From JACNKJ01 sp964344565 (GTDB lineage: Bacteria; Krumholzibacteriota; Krumholzibacteriia; JACNKJ01), in NCBI GenBank assembly GCA_964344565.1, contig CAYFNT010000014.1:1-64000 (forward strand): a stretch of DNA of 64,000 nucleotides, in the 5' to 3' direction. The position numbers were made by a program, and so were the translations under genes. Below are positions 9,268-21,867 of the stretch, piece by piece (the stretch's first letter is position 1; each line of letters begins with the position of its first letter). The notes beneath the pieces were generated by a model. The model searched no databases. It was not told the origin of the DNA and saw only the letters and a list, made by a program, of their open reading frames with translations.

Positions 9268-11683
9268 ACGCGATGAATCCTGGCGTCTGTTAAGGCACCT
9301 GTCAGGGCTTGGAAAGAGATTCCTCTACAATTCCGAACTGGCCAGCATTCTGGAGAGTTATCGGGCCTCCATGAAGGGCGAGCCCGGGGTCGAGAGCCCG
9401 CTCGGCCGCGTCCTGGAATCCGTGGTCGAGATGTGCATCCTTGAATCGCGGATCTCCCTGGCCCTGCGCGACGGGGTGGCGAACATGCAGTTCTTCATCG
9501 TCGACCTAGATCAGCGAAGCGTGGATCGGTCGGGTATCAATCGCTACCTGCGCTTCAAGGAAGAGATCGTGGATTCCGATCACGCGGGTCGGGACTGGAC
9601 CCTGACCGTCGATCTCAGCCCCTTTGAACGCGATTTTCCGAAACTGAAGCAGAGCAGTTCCATCGGTCGGGGCGTGGAGTTCCTGAATCGCCATCTCTCG
9701 GGGCATCTCTTCGATCGTCGTCAGCGGGGTAACGTCGAGCTCTTCGAGTTCTTGAAGGTGCACAAGTGTCAGGGCCGCCAACTCATGCTCAACGAGAGCG
9801 TCGGCGGCTATGACCAGTTCCTGGAGGCGCTGAAGACCGCCGAGGCGACGCTCGATCGTCTTCCCGAGGATTGTCCTCTCGCGGAGGTCCACGAGAAACT
9901 GCGTCCCATCGGCTTCGAGCCGGGCTGGGGCCGCAGCGTTCCACAGATGCGGGAAATGATGGATCTCCTGACGGACGTTCTCGAGGTTCCTTCGCCCGGC
10001 GAACTGGCCAGCTTCCTCAGCCGCATCCCGATGATCTTCTCGCTGGCGATCATCTCGCCTCATGGCTACTTCGGACAATCAGACGTGCTCGGCCTGCCGG
10101 ACACGGGTGGCCAGGTGGTCTACATCCTGGACCAGGTGCGCGCCCTCGAGCGGGAGATGCGTGCCAGCATCCGCGATCAGGGCCTCGAGGTGGAGCCGGA
10201 GATACTCGTGATCACGCGGCTCATCCCCGAGGCCGGAGGCACGAGTTGCGACCAGCCTCTGGAGGCCATCGAGGGAACGTCCAGGGCCAGGATCGTTCGC
10301 GTACCCTTCCATGATGCGGATGGCGGGGTCGTTCCACAGTGGATCTCCCGCTTCAAGATCTGGCCCTATCTCGAGCGTTTTGCCGTTGACGCGGAGGAGG
10401 CCATCCTGAGGGAACTGGGCGGCAAGCCGGATCTGATCATCGGCAACTACTCGGACGGCAACCTGGTGGGATCGATTCTGGCCCAGCGCATGAAGGTGAC
10501 GCAGTGCAACATCGCCCATGCCCTCGAGAAGTCGAAGTATTTCAACTCCGACCTTTACTGGCGCGACTTCGAGGAAGAAAACAGCTTCTCCTGCCAGTAC
10601 ACGGCCGATCTCATTTCCATGAACACCGCGGACTTCATCGTGACGAGCACATTTCAGGAGATCGCCGGCACGGAGAAGAGCGTGGGGCAGTACGAGGACT
10701 ACTCGGCCTACACCATGCCCGGCCTGTACCGGGTGCGTTCGGGCATCGATGTCTATGATCCCAAGTTCAACATCGTCTCCCCCGGAGCCGATCCGGACAC
10801 CTTCTTTCCGGCTTCCGAGGCGGAAAGGCGGCCCGAGGATCTGCGGGCCTGGGCCCGGAAACTGGTCTTCGGCGAGATGGGGGGGCGGGCTAGAGGAAAC
10901 CTGACCGACCAGGACAAGCCGCTGATCTTCGCAATGAGCCGTCTGGATCGCATCAAGAACTGCGTCGCCTTCGTGGAGGCCTTCGCCCTCGACGAAAAAC
11001 TGGCCGAGAAGGCGAACCTCCTGCTGGTCGGTGGCTTCATCGACCCTGAGAATTCGCGTGACGCCGATGAGAAGAAGCAGATCGAGCTCATGCTCGCCCA
11101 TTTCGACAGATTCGGTCTCGAGGGCAAGGTGCGCTGGGTGGAGATGCAGACCGAGAAGACCCTGGTCGGCGAGCTGTATCGTCTCGTGGCTGAAACCGGC
11201 GGCGTCTTCGTTCAGCCCGCCCTCTACGAAGCCTTCGGCCTGACCGTCATCGAGGCCATGGCCACCGGGCTTCCAACCTTCGCCACCAATCGCGGCGGCC
11301 CTCTGGAGATCATCGAAGACGGTCGGAGCGGCTTCCACATCGATCCGCACCGTCTCGACTCGGCGACCCGGAGCATGGAGGAGTTCTTCTCGCGCTGCGC
11401 AGCGGATTCAAGTTATTGGGGGAGTATATCGAAGCAGGCCCTCGACCGTGTCGCGACGCGCTACACCTGGGAACTCTACGCACAGAAGCTGCTCGCTCAA
11501 TCGAGGATCTACGGCTTCTGGAAGTACATCACCAACATCCAGCGCCAGGAGACGCGCCGCTATCTCGAGATGTTCTACGGCCTGCTCTTCCGGCCTCTGG
11601 CCGCGCGCCTGGATGGTCGGCAAAGCGGACTCCCCTACAATCCCCTTCCCGGTGTGCTAGGGGAAAAGACCGGGGAGAGCTGA
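9233..11683 (+). CDS. Sucrose synthase
   Basis: 816 aa, the usual length for bacterial and plant sucrose synthases. Reversibly converts sucrose plus NDP to NDP-glucose plus fructose. The N-terminal regulatory region is followed by ISPHGYFGQ and LPDTGGQVVYILDQVRALE (about residue 289), a hallmark of the family, then the GT-B C-domain with EAFGLTVIEAMATG (Glu at about 666). The longer open frame starting at 9029 lies inside SPS and reads as noise there. ATG 9233 with GAGGG at 9223-9227 is the likely start, inside the last 35 bp of SPS. SPS, phosphatase, synthase and fructokinase together allow both making and cleaving sucrose. No convincing terminator follows. Confidence 0.92.
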   Translation: MITSLKLALETERDESWRLLRHLSGLGKRFLYNSELASILESYRASMKGEPGVESPLGRVLESVVEMCILESRISLALRDGVANMQFFIVDLDQRSVDRSGINRYLRFKEEIVDSDHAGRDWTLTVDLSPFERDFPKLKQSSSIGRGVEFLNRHLSGHLFDRRQRGNVELFEFLKVHKCQGRQLMLNESVGGYDQFLEALKTAEATLDRLPEDCPLAEVHEKLRPIGFEPGWGRSVPQMREMMDLLTDVLEVPSPGELASFLSRIPMIFSLAIISPHGYFGQSDVLGLPDTGGQVVYILDQVRALEREMRASIRDQGLEVEPEILVITRLIPEAGGTSCDQPLEAIEGTSRARIVRVPFHDADGGVVPQWISRFKIWPYLERFAVDAEEAILRELGGKPDLIIGNYSDGNLVGSILAQRMKVTQCNIAHALEKSKYFNSDLYWRDFEEENSFSCQYTADLISMNTADFIVTSTFQEIAGTEKSVGQYEDYSAYTMPGLYRVRSGIDVYDPKFNIVSPGADPDTFFPASEAERRPEDLRAWARKLVFGEMGGRARGNLTDQDKPLIFAMSRLDRIKNCVAFVEAFALDEKLAEKANLLLVGGFIDPENSRDADEKKQIELMLAHFDRFGLEGKVRWVEMQTEKTLVGELYRLVAETGGVFVQPALYEAFGLTVIEAMATGLPTFATNRGGPLEIIEDGRSGFHIDPHRLDSATRSMEEFFSRCAADSSYWGSISKQALDRVATRYTWELYAQKLLAQSRIYGFWKYITNIQRQETRRYLEMFYGLLFRPLAARLDGRQSGLPYNPLPGVLGEKTGES

Positions 11684-11745
11684 GTCCTATCGCCTTCCCT
11701 GCCACGATCGAATTGACCCCGTCTCCGGGGCAACCACATAGGTGA

Positions 11746-11773
11746 TTGTTAATAAACAACTTGCCGATATACG
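11746..11773 (+). promoter_or_regulatory. Candidate sigma-70 promoter for acetyl-CoA synthetase
   Basis: TTGTTA (11746-11751), a 16-bp spacer, and TATACG (11768-11773) lie in the AT-richest part of the 262-bp gap before the gene. The -35 overlaps a short inverted repeat, TTGTT-aata-AACAA. This would leave a leader of about 165 nt. Medium to low certainty. Confidence 0.4.
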
Positions 11774-11945
11774 CCTGATGTGAAAAAAGCCGCAAGCACA
11801 CTGGCGGAAACGAAATGATCTTCTTAATTGTCAGGGCGGTTTACCGGATTTCCCGGTCTACTATCCGAATTTCGATCCACCCCGTTTCCCGGCGGAGACG
11901 GTGAGTGCTCAGCCGGGCTAGGGCCCAAGATCAAGGAGCGAGGAC

Positions 11946-13904
<1,959 letters not shown>

Positions 13905-13991
13905 GGCGCTCGCGATCTTGCTGCTCGCTTAGCGCGCGCAGACACGCGATGTGCTCGCCAGCAAATCGCTCGCTCTACAGAAAGAAAGAAG

Positions 13992-14020
13992 AACCCCCGT
14001 CCGATTGGGCGGGGGTTTTT
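13992..14020 (+). terminator. Rho-independent terminator of acsA
   Basis: CCCCCG-T-CC / GG-G-CGGGGG hairpin with a GATT loop, followed by five T. It lies about 90 bp after the acsA stop. Confidence 0.9.
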
Positions 14021-14060
14021 GTTGTCGACGGATTTCCATCGGTCACCTAGGTTCGATGCC

Positions 14061-14897
<837 letters not shown>

Positions 14898-14910
14898 AAG
14901 GGAAAGTAAG

Positions 14911-14936
14911 AGCCCCGTCCGGTTGAGCGGGGCTTT
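14911..14936 (+). terminator. Terminator of the K+ channel gene
   Basis: AGCCCCG (14911-14917) pairs with CGGGGCT (14928-14934), with a short T-rich tail. Confidence 0.8.
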
Positions 14937-15022
14937 CTGATGTGCATCAGTTGCCGAGATTTACATCGACAAGCTCCGGGAACTGCGCGAGTTTCCCCGG
15001 AAACTCGCAGCGAGGAGCAACC

Positions 15023-15961
15023 ATGCCTGTCATCGTCCGCGCCCTTCGAAGGACGCGGCTCATCCCCGCCATGCTGATTCTCTTGGCCAGTTCATCGTTC
15101 CCCACACTGGCGGCGGAGCAGTGGACGATCTCGGCGGAGGCCGCCATGCCCGCGGGGGAGCCCGGCAATGCCGACATCCAGGAGCTCCTGCGCAGGCTCG
15201 AAAGCGCCGATGGCGAGGGCCTGCCGGTCAGCACGGAGGAGTTCGGCGCTTACTGCGACCGGGCGGATCCGCGGGTGGACGTCGAGGCCCTCAAGAGGTA
15301 CGCGGCCCCCGGCAGCGTTCGGAATCAGAACGTGGATCACAGCCGCTATCGCCGAAGCCTCATGCAGGAGGAGCGCGTGGCGGACGGCACTCGATTCCTT
15401 CACGAGCACAGAAGCCTGCTCAGCTCGGCCGAGAGAAGCTACGGAGTGGCGCCTCAGGATATCGTGTCGATCCTCATGTGGGAGTCGGGCCTGGGCAAGA
15501 TCACGGGCGACACTCCGGTTTTCAACGTGCTCCTCGCCCAGCTCCTCTATCTCGAGGATGCACGGCGCGCCTACTCGGAGCCGGACCCGCAGGAGCTAAA
15601 GCGATTCGAGAAGCTCAAGAGTCGGGCCGTCGCGAATCTGTCGTCGCTGCTGCGCTTGTCCAAGGAACTGGGGCAGGACCCGACCGTGCAGCGCGGTTCC
15701 TGGGCCGGCGCCATCGGCTACCCCCAGTTCATGCCCGCCTCCCTCAAGTACGCCGCCGACGGCGACGGCGACGGTCTGGTCGACCTGCATCACTGGCCCG
15801 ATGTGATCTTCAGCGTGGCGAAGTACCTACACGAACACGGCTACGACACGAGCTATCGCGGACGCAAGCGCGGCATTCACCGCTACAATCCCATCGACTC
15901 CTATGTAAACGGGGTCATCGCCTACGCCGATGCGATCATGGGCAGGTATCCGCAACCCTGA
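15023..15961 (+). CDS. Lytic murein transglycosylase (MltB/SLT_2 type)
   Basis: 312 aa. Cleaves the MurNAc-GlcNAc bond of peptidoglycan to 1,6-anhydroMurNAc products in the periplasm. A signal peptide covers about residues 1-32 and ends at LAA-EQW; there is no lipobox Cys. The SLT_2 fold is marked by SILMWESGLGKITGD, with the presumed catalytic Glu in WESGLG, and by SWAGAIGYPQFMPASLKYA (GxxGxxQFMPS-type signature). An Asp-rich ADGDGDGLVDL segment follows and resembles the Ca-binding loop of MltB. GAGGAG at 15012-15017 fixes ATG 15023 rather than the earlier in-frame start at 14942. Single gene; no clear terminator downstream. Confidence 0.9.
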   Translation: MPVIVRALRRTRLIPAMLILLASSSFPTLAAEQWTISAEAAMPAGEPGNADIQELLRRLESADGEGLPVSTEEFGAYCDRADPRVDVEALKRYAAPGSVRNQNVDHSRYRRSLMQEERVADGTRFLHEHRSLLSSAERSYGVAPQDIVSILMWESGLGKITGDTPVFNVLLAQLLYLEDARRAYSEPDPQELKRFEKLKSRAVANLSSLLRLSKELGQDPTVQRGSWAGAIGYPQFMPASLKYAADGDGDGLVDLHHWPDVIFSVAKYLHEHGYDTSYRGRKRGIHRYNPIDSYVNGVIAYADAIMGRYPQP

Positions 15962-16000
15962 CCAAGCCGAGTGACTCCCATCAGCCTCTGAGACTGGCGC

Positions 16001-16029
16001 TTTCCGAGCGGTACTGCGCTTGCTATACT
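16001..16029 (+). promoter_or_regulatory. Candidate promoter of the Ser/Thr kinase gene
   Basis: TTTCCG (16001-16006), a 17-bp spacer, then TATACT (16024-16029) preceded by TGC, an extended -10. The predicted transcript start lies about 35 bp before ATG 16073. Confidence 0.6.
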
Positions 16030-16072
16030 GCGATTCCTGCGCGATAACTTAATCATCTCTTAGAGGTGGCCC

Positions 16073-18733
16073 ATGGAATCCGAACGCTGGCAGCGCATCG
16101 AGCGCATCCTGGACGAACTCCTGGACAGTTCCGCGGAGGTTCGCGCCGCGCGCCTCGCCGAACTCGGCGAGGAGGATCCCGGTTTGCGTGCCGAACTCGA
16201 ACGCCTCCTGGCCGCCGATTCGGCGGAGGGATCGGGCATCCTGGATCGGGGCCTGGGCTCCATGGCCGGCGGACTTCTCGGCGACGAAGGCGAGCCGTTT
16301 ACGCCGGCCGGTCGGCTCATCGGTCCCTACCGCGTGCTGGACGTGCTCGGTCGCGGCGGCATGGGCGAGGTGCTGCTCGCCGAACGGGCAGACGGCGAGT
16401 TCGAGCATCGCGTGGCCCTGAAGCTGGTGCCCGCCGAAGGTCTCCGCGAGGAGTATGGCCTAAGGCTGCGCCAGGAGCGTCAGATCCTCGCTCGCCTGCG
16501 CCATCCCAACATCGCATCGCTCTATGACGGCGGCGTCACCGACGACGGCGCGCCCTTCTTTGCCATGGAAGTGGTGGAGGGCGAGGCGATCACGTCCTAC
16601 TCGGACCGGGCGGGGCTTCCGGTGGCGGATCGTCTTCGCCTCTTCGACGCCGTCTGCCACGCCGTGCAGTTCGCCCATCGCAACCTGGTCATCCACCGGG
16701 ACATCAAGCCGAGCAATGTGCTCGTCACCGGCGAGGGCCGCGTGAAGTTGATGGACTTCGGCATCGCCAAGCTCGTGGACGATGGTGAAACGACGCAGGC
16801 CGAGCAACGCTTCCTCACGCCGGTCTTCGCGTCGCCGGAACAGCTGCGTGGCGAGCCCACGAGCACGGCAACGGACATCTACGCCCTCGGCCTGCTCCTC
16901 TACGAACTGCTCACCGGACGCCGTCCCTATGGCGAGCGGACCGATTCGGCCGCCATGATGAGAGCGATTCTCGAGGAGGAAGCAACGCGCGCCAGCGAGC
17001 AGTCCCACTCTACGATGGGCGGCGAGGACGCGGTTGCCATCGCGGAGAGGCGCGCTTGCAGTCCCGAGAATCTGCGACGTCAGCTTCGCGGCGATCTGGA
17101 TACGATCCTCGAGAAGGCTCTGCAAAAGGATCCGAGCGATCGCTATCCCTCGGTGGAGGAATTGCGCCTGGATCTGCAGCGCTTCCTGGTCTCCGAGCCC
17201 GTCTCGGCGCGCCCGGCCACGGCGACCTACAAACTGATGAAGTTCGTGAGACGCAATCGCCTCGGCGTGGCGCTGGCCGGGGTGGCCTTGATTGCCGGTT
17301 TCGCCTTCTCCTTGACCGTGGGATGGCTCTGGTCCCGCGCCGAGAGCAACCTGCTGCGCGCCCGGGAGGCTGAGGCTGCCTCGGCCCGCGAGGCCGCCAC
17401 GCTGCGTGAGGTAACCGGTTTCCTCACCGAGCTCTTCGAGGTGGCCAGTCCCGAGCACTCCCAAGGCCGGGACATCACCGCGCGCGAGCTGCTCGACGCC
17501 GGCTCCGCCCGAATCGCCGAGGATCTCGATACCGAGCCATCCGTTCGCAGCTCGCTCCAGCTCACCATGTCTGCCTCCTACCGATGGCTCGGCCGCTACG
17601 ACGAAGCGCTGGATCTCGCTGAGTCCGCCCTCGAGCATCGCCGAGCCCTCTACGGCGAACAGAGCGTGGAGTTCGCCGATGCCCTTCGCGAGGTGGGATG
17701 GCTTCACTACTACCTTGGCGACGTGAAGCGGGCGGAAACCACGGCCCGCCAGGTGATCGGAATCCTAGAGGCGGCCCTGCCCGCGGAGGATCCCACCCTG
17801 GCCGATCCCCTCAGCGCCCTTGGCTATTCTCTTCTGCAGCAAGGGCGCTTCGCTGAGGCGGAGCCGCTGCTGGAGCGCGTGCTCGCCATCCGCGAAAGTG
17901 AACCGACACCCGACCATGAGATGCTGGCCCTCGCCTCGAACGATCTCGCCATCGTGATGATGCAGACGGGTCGGCCCGATGAAGCCGGCGATCTCTTCGC
18001 GCGGGCCATCGAGGCGCATCATGCGGCGGGGGATTCGATCCATCCCAGCCTGGGGGCCTACCTGACCAATCTCGGGGAGATTCGCCGGCGCCAGGAGCGA
18101 TTCGAGGAAGCCGAGCAGCTCATGCTCGATGCGCTGGCGGTAACGGAAGCGGCGTACGACGAGGAAAGCACCGATCTCGCCGACCGCCACAACGCCCTCG
18201 GGCGGCTCTACGACCATCAGTCGCGCCTCGATGAGGCAGAGCGGCACTACCTGCGCGCGCTTGAGATTCTGTCGCGTATGGTTCCTGAAGAGCATCCGGA
18301 GATCGCCCTGATCAAGAGCAACCTGGCCGAGGTCTACATCGCCGCAGGCCGGCTCGAGGAAGCGGAACCGCTTTGCATGGAATCGATCGAGTTGACGGCG
18401 AGGACGCTGGGGGAGGAGAGCGTCTATCACGGATTGGCTCTGTTCAATATGGCCGAGCTGCGCGAGGTTCAGGGCCGCTGGGCCGAGGCCGGTGAGCTTC
18501 ACGCTCGAGGTATCGCCCTCTTCGAATCCGAGTTCGGACCGGAACATGGCAGCGTGGCCCTGCGTCTCTACTGGTATGCCCGAAATCGCGAACGCCTCGG
18601 CCTCGTCGCGGAAGCCGAGGTGCTCTACGAGCGCGCCTTGTCGATTCAGGTGACCGAGTACGGCGAGGAGGATCCCCGCAGCGTCGCCACACACGAGGCT
18701 TTGGCGGCCCTCCGGGTCGACCGACAGAACTAA
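16073..18733 (+). CDS. Membrane Ser/Thr protein kinase with TPR sensor domain
   Basis: 886 aa. A short helical N-terminus (1-85) precedes a complete PknB-type kinase: glycine loop GRGGMGEV (about 93-100), catalytic loop HRDIKPSN (about 208-215), and DFGIAK (about 229). One membrane helix lies at about 396-418, after which the C-terminal part, presumably periplasmic, is a run of tetratricopeptide repeats of the TPR_12/kinesin-light-chain type (about 470-880). This architecture is common in Acidobacteria, Planctomycetes and FCB candidate phyla and is often found with a TIGR02999-type ECF sigma factor; one lies 3.3 kb away at 22004. The stop overlaps the convergent gene at 18730 by 4 bp with no terminator between them. 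Confidence 0.93.
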   Translation: MESERWQRIERILDELLDSSAEVRAARLAELGEEDPGLRAELERLLAADSAEGSGILDRGLGSMAGGLLGDEGEPFTPAGRLIGPYRVLDVLGRGGMGEVLLAERADGEFEHRVALKLVPAEGLREEYGLRLRQERQILARLRHPNIASLYDGGVTDDGAPFFAMEVVEGEAITSYSDRAGLPVADRLRLFDAVCHAVQFAHRNLVIHRDIKPSNVLVTGEGRVKLMDFGIAKLVDDGETTQAEQRFLTPVFASPEQLRGEPTSTATDIYALGLLLYELLTGRRPYGERTDSAAMMRAILEEEATRASEQSHSTMGGEDAVAIAERRACSPENLRRQLRGDLDTILEKALQKDPSDRYPSVEELRLDLQRFLVSEPVSARPATATYKLMKFVRRNRLGVALAGVALIAGFAFSLTVGWLWSRAESNLLRAREAEAASAREAATLREVTGFLTELFEVASPEHSQGRDITARELLDAGSARIAEDLDTEPSVRSSLQLTMSASYRWLGRYDEALDLAESALEHRRALYGEQSVEFADALREVGWLHYYLGDVKRAETTARQVIGILEAALPAEDPTLADPLSALGYSLLQQGRFAEAEPLLERVLAIRESEPTPDHEMLALASNDLAIVMMQTGRPDEAGDLFARAIEAHHAAGDSIHPSLGAYLTNLGEIRRRQERFEEAEQLMLDALAVTEAAYDEESTDLADRHNALGRLYDHQSRLDEAERHYLRALEILSRMVPEEHPEIALIKSNLAEVYIAAGRLEEAEPLCMESIELTARTLGEESVYHGLALFNMAELREVQGRWAEAGELHARGIALFESEFGPEHGSVALRLYWYARNRERLGLVAEAEVLYERALSIQVTEYGEEDPRSVATHEALAALRVDRQN

Positions 18734-20376
18734 CGTAACTTCAGCACGCGACCCTGGGTCACTCCTCCACCGCCCCCGTAGAAGTAGAGGCCGGCCGGCA
18801 CGGCACGGCCGCGCGCGTCGAGCCCGTTCCAGCGGGCCGCCAGCCACTCTCCTTCCCTTCGCAAGGGCAGCCTGTGGATTATGCGTCCCGTGACGTCGTA
18901 GACCTCCAGCTCGCTCGGAAGCTGCGCGTCGGCCGGGGCCGCCATCGCGAGGCGCGTGTCGGCGTGGAATGGATTGGGCCAGGCTCGTCCGCGGAGTGCT
19001 GCGATCCCGCCTTGCTCGGGAACCGAAACGCCGCTCACACCCAGGGATCCGTCGGCGTTCACGTGCTCGGCGTGGATGTCGTTGTTGCCGGAGCCGGCGC
19101 GGTACACCATGACGGCGCCGTGATCGATGTCCTCGCACAGGGTCAGATCGTGGTAGCCGCCCGTGCCGGAGGACACGAGTACGCCTCCCGCATCCCAGTC
19201 GGGAAGGCCGTCGGCGCCGAGACTCTGGGCCTTCAATCCGACTGTCTCCTTCCAGGTCAGCAGGCAGGTGCCCGGCTCGTCGAGGTCCCCGTTCCAGCGG
19301 ATATCGACGGAACCGGTGGCCGTGTTGGTAGAGCTGATCCTCACCCCGTCCGCGGCCCAGTGCAGCGAGCCGTCGGGAGTAAGGCGCTGGGCCCAGATGC
19401 TGTAGCCATCGCGGCTGTCCTGCCAGACGATGGTGCACGCATCGTCCTCGGTGGCCGCCATGGCGACGACTTGAGTATAGGCCGCGGTGGCGATGGCCAG
19501 ATCCTCGACCCAGGGATGGGTTCCATCGCTGGCGACTCTCTGGGCGAACTTGTGGTAGCCCCGCTCGAAGACGAGGAAGATCCCGCCCGAGTGGTCCGGC
19601 GCGATGTCCCAGTTCTCATGGGAGCCGACCGCATCCGCCGCGATCACGCCGGAACCCCAGGGTCGGCTGCCGTCGGCTTCGAGGATCAGGCTGGCCATCA
19701 GATGGTCGTTGTGCCAGACGACGACCACGTCGCCATTGCCGACTCCGGTGATCTTCGGGTAGTGGTGCCAGCCGGAGGCGGGCGAGACCAGTACCCCGCC
19801 CCCGGCCCACTGCGCGATGCAGTCTCCGTCGACGCGCTGGGCGTAGATGCGTTCGCTGGTCCAGCCGCGGTTGTCGCTCCAGGCCACGATCGCGCCCATG
19901 TCGCTGCCGTAGACCACTGGATCGCGCTGGCCATTGTCCGCCCCGCAAACCAGCGCGCCCCCGGGCGGGCCCAGGGCGTTCCCGTCGATGTCGACGCGCT
20001 GGATTCTGATGTCGAAAGTGGAACTGCTGGACGACGTATTGCTGGCCCAGGTGATCCAGGCGCCGCCACTTCCATCGTCGTCGATGGCGAGGTCCGAACA
20101 GTCGTCTTCCGTGGTGAGGGCGATACCTCCGGCGGCCCACTGGGGTACACCGTCGAGGTCGAGACGCTGGGCGTAAAGCAGGTACAGGCCACCCACAAGC
20201 TCGCGCCAGGCGACGATGCTGCCGCCTCCGAGGCTGCTGGCTGAGACGGGATCGGACTGACTGTTGCTGCCTCCCGCCACGATGACATCTGTGTTCGTCT
20301 CGGTGGTCCACTGGGCTGCGGCCGGAAGGGCCATCACGAGGGCCACCAGGGCTATCAGAATCGTGCTCAATCGCAT
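18730..20376 (-). CDS. Exported repeat protein with FlgD-like C-terminal domain
   Basis: 548 aa. The signal peptide ends near residue 21 (PAAAQ). The body is made of about eight repeats of roughly 50 residues with the core hAQR[LV]-x(2)-DG-x(3)-W-x(3)-GV, for example YAQRLDLDGVPQWAAGG and WAQRLTPDGSLHWAADG. They probably form a beta-propeller. The C-terminal 80 residues (AWPNPFHADTRL, YDVTGRIIHRLP, WNGLDARGR, VPAGLYFYG) are a FlgD-like Ig or sorting domain ending in VLKLR. GGAGAGG 4-10 bases upstream supports ATG 20376. It is second in an operon with the exported gene at 20404-21867 (27-bp gap). No enzymatic motif is seen; a surface or secreted role is inferred. Confidence 0.75.
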   Translation of the reverse strand: MRLSTILIALVALVMALPAAAQWTTETNTDVIVAGGSNSQSDPVSASSLGGGSIVAWRELVGGLYLLYAQRLDLDGVPQWAAGGIALTTEDDCSDLAIDDDGSGGAWITWASNTSSSSSTFDIRIQRVDIDGNALGPPGGALVCGADNGQRDPVVYGSDMGAIVAWSDNRGWTSERIYAQRVDGDCIAQWAGGGVLVSPASGWHHYPKITGVGNGDVVVVWHNDHLMASLILEADGSRPWGSGVIAADAVGSHENWDIAPDHSGGIFLVFERGYHKFAQRVASDGTHPWVEDLAIATAAYTQVVAMAATEDDACTIVWQDSRDGYSIWAQRLTPDGSLHWAADGVRISSTNTATGSVDIRWNGDLDEPGTCLLTWKETVGLKAQSLGADGLPDWDAGGVLVSSGTGGYHDLTLCEDIDHGAVMVYRAGSGNNDIHAEHVNADGSLGVSGVSVPEQGGIAALRGRAWPNPFHADTRLAMAAPADAQLPSELEVYDVTGRIIHRLPLRREGEWLAARWNGLDARGRAVPAGLYFYGGGGGVTQGRVLKLR

Positions 20377-20403
20377 GCTTCCTCTCCTTGCTCGCGGGTG
20401 CGG

Positions 20404-21867
20404 CTAGCGCAGACGCAGCACGCGCGCGGTCGCACTGCCCTCGTGGTCGTTCAGTCTCAGGAAATAGATACCGGCAGGTGTCGCTCGGCCCTCGCCATCA
20501 TTGCCGTCCCAGTGCAGGCTCTCGACGCCGGCCGGCGCGGGCAAGGTGCCCAGGCATCGTCCGGTGACGTTGTAGATGGTGAAGCGGGCGTTCTCGGCGA
20601 AGGGGCGGCTGGCTTGCAGCAGGGTGCCCGTTCGCGTCACGGAAGGCTGGGCGCTCAGTCGGAGTCCGTCGCCAGGGACCGTTACGATATCCGGCAGGGA
20701 CGTGGCCGTGTTCTCAGTCCAATCGGCTAGTACGGTCACCACGAACATGGGCAGCTCGGGATTGAAGGTGTCTGTCTTCACGAGACGGAAACTGGGCTTG
20801 ATGGCGGGATAACCGTCGCGGTCGCCGCCGACCACCTGGACATCCTCGAACTCCACGCCCTGGCTCTCGGGAATCTCGAATTGCAGGCGCACAGTGGAAA
20901 TGCCGACCAGTTCCCCGCCGGCGCTCAAGTGCAGCGGGTACTGGGCGAGGAAGGCCTTGGGGGTGTCGATTGGATCGGGGGGGAAGGCCAGGGGCTCCAA
21001 GGGATCCGCCCCGAAATAGCGCAGCAGCATCGCGAACTCCGCGGTCGTGAAGCCGAACTCACCGTCCCAGTGGAAGGTGGCCGCGCCCACATCGCCACCG
21101 AGCTCGTTCCAGGTGTTCCAGTTCATCGCAAAGATCGGATCGCCATCCGAGACGAGATCGCTGACCAGAATCTCCGTGGTGTAGAGGGGCTGGCCGACCA
21201 TGTCGAATACGTCGAAGACCAGGGGCGGCGAGGGGATGGGGGGTACCTGGGAATCGACCATCTCGGCGACTATGTCCAAGGGCTGAGAACCGTCGCTGCG
21301 CAGGCGGAAGTCGTCGACGATGTAGTAGGCGGGGTGATCCTCTGAGACGAAACTCAGGAACAGATAGGTCGCCTCGCTGGGATCCAGGCCCCCGAAAGCG
21401 AAGTCCTCGAGATCCCAGGTGAATACCTCCGAGCCGCCGTTCGCTGTGAGAGGCAGGGTGACGTTGGTCGCATCATCGCCGATGCCGGCACGGATCGTGG
21501 TTCCCGCGATCGCATGGGATACGTGCAACTCCAGGCGATCGACGCTGCCACCCATGGTCAGATCGGCAGGGTAGCCCCACTCCCAGTTGATCAGGCAGTC
21601 ACCGTCGGTGGGAAGGGAGACGGCGACTTCGCCGAAATCCGTGGACCAGGCGCTTACCACATCGCCCGAGGGCCCGGGCGTGAGCCACACTCGACGTTGG
21701 GAGGTGATCGCGTGGAGTTCATGATTCGGAATCGGCACATCGAGATACACCTGCTCGCTGGTCGCCGACAGAAACAGATCACCGACCTCGAAATCATCGA
21801 TGGGCTGCATCGCCGCCGCCATGCCGGGCAAGAGCAAGATCAGCGCTAGCAGGGGGATACGAAACAT
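20404..21867 (-). CDS. Exported protein with FlgD-like C-terminal domain
   Basis: 487 aa. Signal peptide about 1-20 (GMAAAM). Residues about 22-190 form a beta-rich segment (DDFEVGDLF near the start, YYIVDDFRL near its end) that resembles carbohydrate-binding or jelly-roll modules, but no family could be fixed. Residues about 220-400 look like a cohesin- or Ig-type domain. The C-terminus (ARFTIYNVTGRCLG, WDGNDGEGR, TPAGIYFLRL) is the FlgD-like domain ending VLRLR. GGAGG 12-8 bases before ATG 21867 supports the start. First gene of a two-gene operon, divergent from the ECF sigma factor gene, with which it shares a 136-bp intergenic region. Confidence 0.72.
   Translation of the reverse strand: MFRIPLLALILLLPGMAAAMQPIDDFEVGDLFLSATSEQVYLDVPIPNHELHAITSQRRVWLTPGPSGDVVSAWSTDFGEVAVSLPTDGDCLINWEWGYPADLTMGGSVDRLELHVSHAIAGTTIRAGIGDDATNVTLPLTANGGSEVFTWDLEDFAFGGLDPSEATYLFLSFVSEDHPAYYIVDDFRLRSDGSQPLDIVAEMVDSQVPPIPSPPLVFDVFDMVGQPLYTTEILVSDLVSDGDPIFAMNWNTWNELGGDVGAATFHWDGEFGFTTAEFAMLLRYFGADPLEPLAFPPDPIDTPKAFLAQYPLHLSAGGELVGISTVRLQFEIPESQGVEFEDVQVVGGDRDGYPAIKPSFRLVKTDTFNPELPMFVVTVLADWTENTATSLPDIVTVPGDGLRLSAQPSVTRTGTLLQASRPFAENARFTIYNVTGRCLGTLPAPAGVESLHWDGNDGEGRATPAGIYFLRLNDHEGSATARVLRLR

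Noticed and set aside
11719..11730. Hairpin CCCCG-tctc-CGGGG as terminator of the sucrose operon
   Set aside because: Only a 5-bp stem and no T-tract; not convincing.
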